Source: Cytophagales bacterium | GTDB taxonomy: Bacteria > Bacteroidota > Bacteroidia > Cytophagales > Cyclobacteriaceae | Direction of reading: 5' to 3' | DNA: 36,752 bases | Assembly: GCA_022360055.1 (NCBI GenBank) | Contig: JAKSDO010000061.1 | Span: 1 to 36,752 of the forward strand | In this document: piece by piece, positions 29,349-36,752 of the stretch | Position numbering within the stretch: the first letter of the stretch is position 1 | Layout of the letters: each line of letters begins with the position of its first letter | Translations under genes and position numbers: made by a program | The notes under the pieces: generated by a model | What the model was told of the DNA's origin: nothing | Seen by the model: the letters and a program-made list of their open reading frames with translations, nothing else | Databases searched by the model: none

Positions 29349-30179
29349 TTATCTCCTCAGACGATCCACCTGCATCATGATCATTTTATCAAACATTTTA
29401 TCACTCAGCCATCTTCTCATAAACAAGATAGGTTTGGCCATTTTGCCAGCAGCATATCTCGTTTTGGGGCTTTTACTTTTGATCGCATTTGAAATAGTTT
29501 TTGCTATTACGTCCGGAGAAGTGGAAGGTGAACCATCGTATGCTCCTTTATTTGCTTCAATAATGGCATTGGAAAGATGTTCGTAAGCCCCGCCCCTTGA
29601 CCTGTCCACCATGGGCTGGTTCATGACATCACTAAATTCGGTTTCGATGGCTCCGGGTTCGACGATGCTCACTTTGATACCAAATTGTTTGGTTTCCAAC
29701 CGCAGGCAGTCACTCCAGCCTTCCAATGCGTGTTTGGAGGCGTGGTACCAACCGCCGAGAGCTATGTAAATCTTTCCTCCTATCGAGGTGATGTTGATGA
29801 TGTGCCCCGATCTCTGCTTGCGCATAAAAGGCAAAATTTTTTGAGTAAGCGATCCCAGTCCGAAAAGGTTTACATCAAACTGACGTCGCGCATCCTCAAT
29901 TGATACGTCTTCAATGGCGCCATAAACAGAATAGCCGGCATTGTTCACTAAAACATCTATCCTGCCCTGCTCGTCGATAATCTGTTTCACCGCAGATTCA
30001 ATATCGTCTTCCTCAGTTATATCAAGCTTAATCCTGTACCCGCCCACATCTGCCAGATCGTGCATTTTTTCGATTCTTCGGGCAGCACCATAAACGATAT
30101 GACCTTCATTGATCAGCCGCAGAGCAGTGGCTTTACCTATTCCGGCAGAGGCACCCGTGATTAAAATTACTTTTTTCAT
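29349..30179 (-). CDS. Short-chain dehydrogenase/reductase
   Basis: 276 residues from the ATG at 30179. The cofactor motif TGASAGIG (8-15), NNAG (79-82), and the catalytic Ser132 and Tyr145-xxx-Lys149 (WYHASK) are complete. Arginines in AARR suggest NADP(H) preference. The substrate is unknown. The frame stays open a further 30 codons upstream to an ATG at 30269. That extension lies wholly in the dispersed repeat, so the shorter start at the usual MKKVILITG is preferred. It is followed by an AraC regulator gene. Confidence 0.93.
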   Translation of the reverse strand: MKKVILITGASAGIGKATALRLINEGHIVYGAARRIEKMHDLADVGGYRIKLDITEEDDIESAVKQIIDEQGRIDVLVNNAGYSVYGAIEDVSIEDARRQFDVNLFGLGSLTQKILPFMRKQRSGHIINITSIGGKIYIALGGWYHASKHALEGWSDCLRLETKQFGIKVSIVEPGAIETEFSDVMNQPMVDRSRGGAYEHLSNAIIEANKGAYDGSPSTSPDVIAKTISNAIKSKSPKTRYAAGKMAKPILFMRRWLSDKMFDKMIMMQVDRLRR

Positions 30180-30385
30180 CTGTTTATATTTTTTTAAGCT
30201 ACTGATACACAGATCAATACAGTCATGCTCGTATGTGTCCTGAATTTGCTCCGGCCCTGCCGGTTTCATCTGTTTAAAATTTGCAGAAACCTCACCATGT
30301 GCCGTTGATCATCATGATCTTGTTTATCTCAATGATTAGCTCAGGCATGGCCTGTTTCATGCTGTTTTTTAGTTTGGTAATGTAA
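30165..30385 (-). repeat. Distant copy of the hairpin repeat, overlapping the SDR start
   Basis: Matches the repeat at 1-246 over about 200 bases. The stems are kept and the loops changed: CCGGC-CCT-GCCGG (30251-30263), GATCA-TCA-TGATC (30307-30319) and CAGGC-ATG-GCCTG (30342-30354). Its TTTCATCTGTTT boundary motif coincides with the SDR start codon and leader. The remaining gap to 30634 is AT-rich and holds no gene I can support; TTGAGA (30575-30580) and TCTCAA (30590-30595) form a small stem. Confidence 0.78.
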
Positions 30386-30634
30386 AATTATGTTGGTCAG
30401 CGGAAGACGGTGTATACCTATTCCAGAATCACAAATACATTTTACAGATTTTAGCTGTTTTAATTTTCCAATTTTCGGTATTGGATTTCGAGCATTTAAG
30501 ATTAGCGTTACATCCAACCACTAAAGGACGCAACGATTACTAAAGTATTTTTTGGCATAGTATAATATTTAGTTTTGAGATTGCATCAGTCTCAAGTAGC
30601 AGTGTTTTAGTTATTATTTTAAAAAGGCGAACAC

Positions 30635-31858
30635 CTATCCCTCCAGCTCCTTTTTTCTTAGTAATGCCTCCAAAAAATAGTAGTCCGCATAGTTCAACGG
30701 CACAGTAATCTCCGCTCCATGAGGTATACTGCCTACACTTCGGGTTAAAATGAAATTGTTGTTTTCACCCTCCTTTGCGCGATAAGCAGGAGATGAGAGG
30801 CTTTCAATGACTTGATCGGCAAACCCCCGGTATTTTTCACCGTCCTCACCCGTGTACGTACTGAGTTCGTATAGCGCAGAGGCAATGATAGCTCCGGCTG
30901 ATACGTCTCGCTCCCTCAACGTGTACTTCGATTTGTCTATCATCCATTCCGGTTTAAATTCGGGGTCGAGTGCATTAAAATCCCAAAGGGGTATCTTATC
31001 GGCAGGCAGGCTCGGGTGGTTGATGATATAATCAGCGATGTTCCTGGCAAATGACAGGAATTTTGGGTCGTTGGTTTCACGGTACACCATAGTAAAGCCA
31101 TACAGCCCCCATGCCTGCCCCCTGGCCCAGGCCGATGCATCGGTATAGCCCTGACAGGTTGCTTTATCCAACACATCCCCGCTAAGTGTGTCATAGTCAA
31201 CCACGTGGTAGGAACTAAAGTCTTTGCGATAATGGTTCTTCATTGTTGTTTCGGCATGCTCAATGGCAGCATCTTTATATTTTGGGTCGCCGGTAGCTTT
31301 AGAAGCATAAAACAGCAGTTCCAGGTTCATCATATTGTCAATGATCACCGGGAAAAACCATTCGGTTTTACCATCCCATGCCTTGCGGTAATCCCATGAT
31401 TCGGTACAACCAACGGTTGAATTGAACCTTGTCATCAGTGATTCGGCAGCCTGAACTAATATGGGTTGGTAGGCTTCATTCCCAACAAGTCGCAAGCCAT
31501 TACCATAGCTGCAATACATCATAAATCCAACATCGTGGTTATTGGTCACAAACTTGACAGGCTCCAATGCCTGAGTCCATTTTTCAGCCTCTTTCCTCCA
31601 TTTTTCGGCTTGTGTATATTCATACAAATACCAAAGACTGCCGGCAAAAAAACCACTGGTCCACGATTTAATGCCCGTGGTGTGCAGTTTGCCGTCTTTT
31701 GTCGTTCTTGGCACCCGGGTGGGGTCGGTAACTACTTTTAGCATATTGGTGTATTGTGCCTGTGCCAGTCGAAAATTATCTTCGATCAAACGATTGTCAT
31801 TGTTTGGCTGACATGATATCAGGATTAGTACTGCGATCAAACCTTGTAGATATTTCAT
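30635..31858 (-). CDS. GH88 unsaturated glucuronyl hydrolase, lipoprotein
   Basis: 407 residues from the ATG at 31858; a longer frame would overlap the upstream gene. Lipoprotein signal to Cys16 (AVLILISC). The (alpha/alpha)6-barrel of GH88 is recognised by NNHDVGFM with Asp109, IIDNMMNLELLF with Asp174, and ARGQAWGLYGF. The two aspartates correspond to the catalytic pair of characterised unsaturated glucuronyl hydrolases. These hydrate the double bond that lyases leave on uronic acids, which fits the lyase gene 22 bp upstream. Membrane anchored, facing the periplasm or the surface. Confidence 0.9.
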   Translation of the reverse strand: MKYLQGLIAVLILISCQPNNDNRLIEDNFRLAQAQYTNMLKVVTDPTRVPRTTKDGKLHTTGIKSWTSGFFAGSLWYLYEYTQAEKWRKEAEKWTQALEPVKFVTNNHDVGFMMYCSYGNGLRLVGNEAYQPILVQAAESLMTRFNSTVGCTESWDYRKAWDGKTEWFFPVIIDNMMNLELLFYASKATGDPKYKDAAIEHAETTMKNHYRKDFSSYHVVDYDTLSGDVLDKATCQGYTDASAWARGQAWGLYGFTMVYRETNDPKFLSFARNIADYIINHPSLPADKIPLWDFNALDPEFKPEWMIDKSKYTLRERDVSAGAIIASALYELSTYTGEDGEKYRGFADQVIESLSSPAYRAKEGENNNFILTRSVGSIPHGAEITVPLNYADYYFLEALLRKKELEG

Positions 31859-31880
31859 GATTCTTAGCGGTTTATGTTTG

Positions 31881-33848
31881 TTATTGGAATGGTTCTTGGG
31901 AAATGGTGAAACTATTTTCACCGGACAAGTTCATTTTCTTAAATGAAAAAACAAGGCGTGTAAGCCCCTGCGGCCATGATTTTTTCAACTTGTCATCCCG
32001 GATATCGATAGGTTCTTTCGACACGGCCATACTTGCAGCATTGTAGGCCAGCCACAATGTAAAATCCGCTCCGCTCAGTTTTACCTTGCCGGGAGTGGTG
32101 GTATCTACACTACACGAGGTTAGAAAATTGATGGAGGTTTCCCCGTTGTTTGACGCAAGTTGAAATTTATCGGAGATTTTAAATGATTTCCCCCTTTTCA
32201 ACCGGTACGATCTCCTCCACGATTTGACTCCGGCTTTTGTAGGATAGGCAGTAGCAATTTCAACACTAAAATTTACTGTTTTCGAATTGGCGGAAAATCT
32301 GCAATCGGTTGCTTTGAATTCTTTACCGTCTTTTTGGTCATGCCCGTTTATTTTAGGCAGGTTATGGTACTGTGATTGCATGGTCCAAATATCGTATCGT
32401 TCCGGGCCAAAGGTTCTTTTGGTGTAGGTTCCCACTCCCGCATCAACGATACACGGTTTGCCATTGTAATACAAAACAAAAGAGCCCGCATCGTTATGGT
32501 TATGGCTTTCCTTATTATATCCGCCCTTTGCCGCAAAATAAAAACCATCGGTGGCACCTGCCCGATCTCTTGCGCCCATGATTTCAGTATCGGGCAGCCA
32601 AAAATGAGCAATCAAAGGTTCTTTCGGACTATAATCAAGTACTTCATCAACAAGAAATATGTTGTTCAAAGTGGTCTCTATTTTTCCTGCCGGTATGTTA
32701 TATTCTTCCCAGTCTTGTTCACGGGCAAGAAACGCCCCAAAAGCCATCATGTCGGGGTCTTTGATTCTTTTTCCATAGTTATAGATTACTCCCGGACGGC
32801 TGTGGATACGTGCGCCCGCATCCGCAAAATTGATAAAGTACGGATCGGCGATATAGGCTTTGCAAATGTAGCGCCCGATATTTTTGATCAACTCGTGATC
32901 GAATACATTGATTTTTTCTCCTGATACCCGGTATAACAGATCCAACACCTCAAATAACTTTCCCCCGGCGTGTCCCCAATAACCGGGTCCCTCCTCGCAA
33001 CCTCCGTCATTGTGGTAATAATTGATAAACTCATCTACGGAGCGCATTACTTTTCTGATACCCGAAATTTGTTTCTGCTTGTCTTCTTCCATCAGAAGAA
33101 TACAGTTTAGCACGTTATAATTGCACCAGGGATTCCAGTTGTTGACAAATTCGGTTTTAAAACCCATCCACCAAAAATCGTCACGGGCATAAAAGGGAGT
33201 GAGTATTTTATCGGTAATTTCTTTTTTTATTCGCCGATTAATTAAAGGGTTTATTTTATCGAATTCTTCTTTGAAGAAATGGTGTATCCAGGCAAGGGTT
33301 GCTCCTGCACTTCCGGCTCCCAGGTCTATGATGGGTTCTTCTACATCGGGTAAACCGGCTTTTTCCCGTTGCATCGTTAAATGGGCAGACAGTCCCCAAT
33401 AGGTTTGTTCGCAATAGGCCCACACCCCATTGACAATCTGGTCAATGAATCGGCCTTTTCCTTCGGCCAGTTCACCAAACAGCAGTGCATTAAGGACATT
33501 TCGTCGCTCCCGGTAGGGTATTTGCATTACCTCCCTGCTACCTGTTCGCACAAAATCGAGGTAGGTACTCGCGGGAATGGAAGGCCAATTGTAATCAGCA
33601 TATTTTTCGGCTTGCCGAATATACGACTGTCTTAAACTGACCGGTAATTTGTTCCAGGCTTCCCGGTCGGCATAATCGGGATACTTCACCCATTCGTTTT
33701 GAGGTAATATCCATTTTCTAAATTCGGAGTTTTTATAAAATTGTTTTAAAAGTCCCCGGTTTTCGCCTGCATACACCGAGTTTATTAAGCCAAAAAATGC
33801 TGCGCAGAGCAAAAATTTCAGGCAATTGTTTTTGATTATCGTTAACAT
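31881..33848 (-). CDS. Heparinase II/III-family polysaccharide lyase
   Basis: 655 residues from the ATG at 33848, which gives a clean signal peptide (about 1-27, ending SVYA). An N-terminal alpha/alpha toroid contains NWNPWCNYNV and GGCEEGPGYWGHAGG (about 282-296). The beta-sandwich part has HNHNDAGSF (449-457), the hallmark of heparinase II/III-like lyases. It should cut a uronate-containing polysaccharide by beta-elimination. I cannot tell heparan, alginate, chondroitin or other substrate from sequence. It lies directly before the GH88 gene. Confidence 0.85.
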   Translation of the reverse strand: MLTIIKNNCLKFLLCAAFFGLINSVYAGENRGLLKQFYKNSEFRKWILPQNEWVKYPDYADREAWNKLPVSLRQSYIRQAEKYADYNWPSIPASTYLDFVRTGSREVMQIPYRERRNVLNALLFGELAEGKGRFIDQIVNGVWAYCEQTYWGLSAHLTMQREKAGLPDVEEPIIDLGAGSAGATLAWIHHFFKEEFDKINPLINRRIKKEITDKILTPFYARDDFWWMGFKTEFVNNWNPWCNYNVLNCILLMEEDKQKQISGIRKVMRSVDEFINYYHNDGGCEEGPGYWGHAGGKLFEVLDLLYRVSGEKINVFDHELIKNIGRYICKAYIADPYFINFADAGARIHSRPGVIYNYGKRIKDPDMMAFGAFLAREQDWEEYNIPAGKIETTLNNIFLVDEVLDYSPKEPLIAHFWLPDTEIMGARDRAGATDGFYFAAKGGYNKESHNHNDAGSFVLYYNGKPCIVDAGVGTYTKRTFGPERYDIWTMQSQYHNLPKINGHDQKDGKEFKATDCRFSANSKTVNFSVEIATAYPTKAGVKSWRRSYRLKRGKSFKISDKFQLASNNGETSINFLTSCSVDTTTPGKVKLSGADFTLWLAYNAASMAVSKEPIDIRDDKLKKSWPQGLTRLVFSFKKMNLSGENSFTISQEPFQ

Positions 33849-33990
33849 GGTGTTTTCTTTTTTGAAATTTTGCACATACCTTGTTATCATTCCGTTATTT
33901 TTCCCATAAATTTAAAGTCAGCCGATTTTTCTAATTTTATTGAGCACCATCAACTTTTGCCGCATAATCTTCCTCAACTCCGTTTGATCT

Positions 33991-34073
33991 GCAACCAGTT
34001 TCATCTTGCATGCAGTTAGGTTGGATTACCTAATATTTTACCATTCATCGATCCATGTATAGCTTGTGTATAG
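33991..34073 (-). repeat. Duplicated GH172 3' end and downstream flank, copy 1
   Basis: Minus-strand sequence here, coding YTSYTWIDEW, then TAAAATA and CCTAACTGCATGCAAGATGA, matches copy 2 at 35939-36013 (the 3' end of the second GH172 gene and its flank). The match covers the last coding codons and about 45 non-coding bases with small indels. It marks a past duplication or recombination between GH172 gene ends. The 33849-34037 gap otherwise contains no supported gene. Confidence 0.65.
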
Positions 34074-34181
34074 ACTATCATTATTATAGTCAGTATCAAC
34101 TGCATGTAAAAAAGTATCCTCACTTGTGTTTTCATAATTTATAACTCGGTCTATGTATTTATTTTTATTCTCAAGATTCAT
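34038..34181 (-). pseudogene. Remnant of a GH172 C-terminus
   Basis: A 47-codon frame starts with an ATG overlapping the stop of the upstream GH172 gene (ATGA) and ends LYTSYTWIDEW. The last residues match the C-terminus of the second GH172 protein (KYTSYTWIYEW). The remainder does not resemble an enzyme domain. It is best read as the tail of a lost or recombined third GH172 gene. A translated small protein is possible, given the overlap. Confidence 0.5.
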
Positions 34182-35758
34182 TTCTGATACCAAAAGGTAG
34201 CCCACCGGATATCGACTGTTCGGTCAGCCCAGCCCCATTTTTCCATTTGAAAATCCAAAGACTTGCTAAATGGAATCCCGTCTAGCAATCTAACTCGAGA
34301 ATTGACCGTTACGCCGGGTCCTTTAAGCAAATTGGCATCTCCGATCGGTTGAGTGATGAACAAATGGTTGTACAATTCTGGATGCCCCCAGGCATAGCCG
34401 TAGTAGTCTTCTGTACCGGTACCAAAATGATCGGGAAACTTGCTGCCGTCGATATAGATTTTTTCATCACCTTCGCCCCACCAACGGCCGTAGGGCTTGT
34501 ATATCTGATAGGTGTCTCCCACGAAGACGCCCTGCCCTTGATCCACTTGTAAAAAAGGCAAATCAAATCCTTTTCTAGCTTGTACTGCCAAGTTCAACCT
34601 TTCTTTGTGTTCACTATGAAAGTACATGGAGTTTTCAGTCCATTTGTAGGGAATGGTATTGATCCAATATTTGGCCAATACCGGTACTTCGGAGGTATTC
34701 ACCAAACTGATTTTAGCTTTTTCTTTGAATGGCATTCGCCAATAGGCAGCCATTACGCCTTTGGAATCGACTTTTCGGTAATAGTCTTTTGCTTCCTCGG
34801 GTTGATCGCCGGTGCCAAAAAACAATCCTGCGGGGCATGTGACGGTTTCGTTACCGTCAAAGCTAATTTTTAGCACGACACCCTTCAGTGCTTTGTTTAT
34901 GTCTTCAGCATCCAGCTCCAACTTGATAGCGTTGATGGTTTTTGCTCCTTCAAAATCAAGGTCGATTTGCTTACCTGCTTCCAGGATTGTGCCTGTCCAT
35001 TGATTTTTTTGTACTTCCCCTTCAGTCTTGGTTTTGTTGGCGGTGTTGGCTTGAAATTCGATCAATTGATTGCTCACCTCTTCAAGTATTCCCGCATATT
35101 TCTTAGTCGTTTCCACATTGAAGCTTTCTACTTTGACCTTGCCGTGATACAGTCGGTAATTGATGTTCCAAAACAGCCCTTGGAATGCACCTTTTTTCTC
35201 ATGAGGGCCTTCGTAAGTTATCTTGATGCTCTTTTCGAAAGGAATAGGCGCGTAAAGGTTGTGACCAGGTTTGGCCCCTTTGTTGATCGGTAGCTCATCC
35301 AAGTCCACAGATCGGAAGGATAGCGGTTTGCCAATGTCTTTGTTTTGCCCGATCAAAGCACCCATATGGTCTGCTTCCCAAAACGGTACTTCTTCACCGT
35401 CAATAAAAAAGCGTAAGGCATGTTTAGCGTTGGGATTACCCGTCATCCAAATGCGGGTGATTGCTCCCGGGCCTTTAACATCCATTACTACCTGTACCTC
35501 TCTGCCTTTATACTGCTCCCGCCCGTAAAAATTACTCCAATCTGCATTAGCGAACATGTCACCGTTATCGGCACGTTTGTCGTAACTACTGACCTGATGT
35601 AGCGTCCACAGTCCGTCCGGGTGTCTGGTGAGCGCATCCCGATCGACCATTTCTTCTAAAAGGGACTGGAATGTTACCTTCATAGTGTTTTTTTGGGCAG
35701 TCACCAATAGAGGTGTGAATACCCAAAGCAATAAAATAATGTGTTGTTTCTGTTTCAT
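34178..35758 (-). CDS. GH172 (DUF2961) glycoside hydrolase family protein
   Basis: 526 residues. Signal peptide about 1-22 (LLLWVFTPLLVTAQ). The double jelly-roll of DUF2961 appears as GPGAITRIWMTGNP near 97-110, WWGEGDEKIYIDG (426-438) and the hallmark GTGTEDYYGYAWG (446-458). Characterised GH172 members act on alpha-fructofuranosides or arabinofuranosides, including arabinan-type glycans. A role in trimming furanose side groups from the glycan cut by the neighbouring lyase is possible (inference). Probably periplasmic or secreted. Confidence 0.87.
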   Translation of the reverse strand: MKQKQHIILLLWVFTPLLVTAQKNTMKVTFQSLLEEMVDRDALTRHPDGLWTLHQVSSYDKRADNGDMFANADWSNFYGREQYKGREVQVVMDVKGPGAITRIWMTGNPNAKHALRFFIDGEEVPFWEADHMGALIGQNKDIGKPLSFRSVDLDELPINKGAKPGHNLYAPIPFEKSIKITYEGPHEKKGAFQGLFWNINYRLYHGKVKVESFNVETTKKYAGILEEVSNQLIEFQANTANKTKTEGEVQKNQWTGTILEAGKQIDLDFEGAKTINAIKLELDAEDINKALKGVVLKISFDGNETVTCPAGLFFGTGDQPEEAKDYYRKVDSKGVMAAYWRMPFKEKAKISLVNTSEVPVLAKYWINTIPYKWTENSMYFHSEHKERLNLAVQARKGFDLPFLQVDQGQGVFVGDTYQIYKPYGRWWGEGDEKIYIDGSKFPDHFGTGTEDYYGYAWGHPELYNHLFITQPIGDANLLKGPGVTVNSRVRLLDGIPFSKSLDFQMEKWGWADRTVDIRWATFWYQK

Positions 35759-35978
35759 TTTTCTTGACTATTAATAGCGTATTATTATAAAGTCTTTCTT
35801 ATTTCAATCAATTCCTCCATCACCTTAAAAAGATTGACTTCCTGTTGTTGGGTATACTCGGTCTAAAGAAGGCAATCTGTAAGTCTTGGAGCCTTTCCCC
35901 CCAGGCATTGGCAGTATGGGTTCCAAAGAAAATCCAGTGCAATCAGTTTCATCCTGTGTGCAGTTAGGTTATGTTATT
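35759..35978 (-). other. Inter-GH172 spacer with possible gene debris
   Basis: The minus strand has a 40-codon frame without ATG (35942-35820, containing GTHTANAWGERLQDLQ). Another frame ends in QQEVNLFKVMEELIEIRKTL with TAA at 35787-35785, just before the next gene. They look like broken pieces of coding sequence in different frames. I cannot name a parent family. The duplicated GH172 flank occupies its upstream end (35939-35978). Confidence 0.3.
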
Positions 35979-36752
35979 TTACCATTCATAGATCCATGTA
36001 TAGCTTGTGTATTTGCTATTTGGAGCATCGTGTAATTTTTCATCGTTTCTTTCAGGCCATGTTTCGCCTGCTTTACAGGTCAGCCGTAACCCGTTTTTAA
36101 AATAAAAAGGGTCTCTGTCATGGATTCTGTATGCGGCAAATTTGGCATTCTCTTTATCAAAATAAGTTAAACCCGCCAAATCGTTGGCAAAACGTCCCGA
36201 AGTGAAGTAATAAGTGCCTAAAAAATAGTCTTCCAGTCCCGATGATAAAAACACCGGTTCTTTAGCGCCTCCAACGTAAGCCCTCATGCATGCCTCTAAA
36301 AAGCTTAGTTTGTGCCACTCTTCCTCATAAACCTTACCTGGTTCGGCAGCTTCTCCCTGCATATAAACCATGTACAATAAGCCATCCTTTTTTGTGTTGC
36401 ACAGGTTAAATTCATCATAGGCGTTTACCAGTTTATCTTCCACTTTGTACAATTTCATCCTGGCGTTTTCCGGAAGGGTTACACCATTAATGGTTAGTGG
36501 CAAATTGCTTGTCCCCCTAAAAATCCACCAAAAATATCCTGTATCCTTATTTTGGGCAGTGATCTTTAGTTTTGTGCCAAAGGGTATTTTAAGGGTATTA
36601 TACATTCCGCCTTTGCGCCCTGTTTTGCCTATAATAGCAGATGACTGATAATGATTTTCAGAATGGTATGCATTGGCGAACCCTTCCGACATTTTCATTT
36701 CAATAGATGGTTTTTTCTCATCGTCGATATAAATGCGTATGATGGTATTTTC
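35979..36752 (-). CDS. GH172 (DUF2961) protein, 5' end outside the window
   Basis: 257 codons of an open frame that continues past the right edge; the first visible residues are ENTIIRIYIDDEK, before an internal methionine at 36698. The DUF2961 hallmark appears as SSGLEDYFLGTYYF, keeping the Glu-Asp-Tyr core. It ends in KYTSYTWIYEW. It diverges strongly from the GH172 protein downstream, so the two are not a recent duplicate pair. Same strand and cluster as the lyase and GH88 genes. Its N-terminal half and signal peptide cannot be seen. Confidence 0.85.
   Translation of the reverse strand, partial: ENTIIRIYIDDEKKPSIEMKMSEGFANAYHSENHYQSSAIIGKTGRKGGMYNTLKIPFGTKLKITAQNKDTGYFWWIFRGTSNLPLTINGVTLPENARMKLYKVEDKLVNAYDEFNLCNTKKDGLLYMVYMQGEAAEPGKVYEEEWHKLSFLEACMRAYVGGAKEPVFLSSGLEDYFLGTYYFTSGRFANDLAGLTYFDKENAKFAAYRIHDRDPFYFKNGLRLTCKAGETWPERNDEKLHDAPNSKYTSYTWIYEW

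Overview
The window looks like chromosomal DNA of a gliding or free-living Bacteroidota, probably a Cytophagales-type bacterium (inference). The grounds are a SusC/SusD pair behind an ECF sigma/FecR anti-sigma pair, a second TonB receptor coupled to a DUF4249 lipoprotein, AT-rich leaders without clear Shine-Dalgarno sites, DUF2961 (GH172) proteins, and moderate-to-low GC. I see no rRNA, tRNA, CRISPR array or intact transposase.

Layout. (1) 1-660: tandem copies of a short repeat that recurs 30 kb away at 30165-30385, then a GC-rich stretch without a convincing gene. (2) 665-9132, minus strand: a complete chemosensory operon read mcp-cheY-cheA-cheW-cheR-cheB, followed by a soluble histidine kinase. 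The receptor has two CZB zinc-binding domains in its extracytoplasmic part and a C-terminal aromatic pentapeptide on a charged linker. (3) 10239-12344, minus: two HEAT-like DNA alkylation repair proteins (AlkC type and AlkD type) flanking a small DUF4332 gene whose 5' end looks damaged. A symmetric inverted-repeat element lies beside alkC. (4) 12598-15836: divergent oxyR and katG sharing a 90-bp intergenic region with a perfect 11+11 bp dyad. (5) 16097-16633: an orphan hypothetical gene. (6) 17040-24070, plus: ECF sigma, FecR anti-sigma, STN-domain SusC and SusD, with two stacked hairpins before susC and an intrinsic terminator after susD. (7) 24881-28017, minus: TonB receptor plus DUF4249 lipoprotein with overlapping ends. 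(8) 28391-30179, minus: SDR oxidoreductase and AraC regulator. (9) 30635-36752, minus: a glycan-degradation cluster (two GH172/DUF2961 proteins, a heparinase II/III-type lyase, a GH88 unsaturated uronyl hydrolase). A GH172 tail and its downstream sequence occur twice in it.

How it fits together. The left half carries signalling and stress functions: a possible zinc/oxidant-sensing chemoreceptor array, alkylation repair, and peroxide-sensing OxyR with catalase-peroxidase. The right half carries nutrient uptake and polysaccharide breakdown, with TonB-dependent import and periplasmic or outer-membrane enzymes likely to act on a uronate-containing glycan. The most unusual items are the tandem extracytoplasmic CZB receptor, the dispersed repeat whose open frame runs into the SDR gene, the duplicated GH172 3' end, and the symmetric inverted repeat beside alkC.
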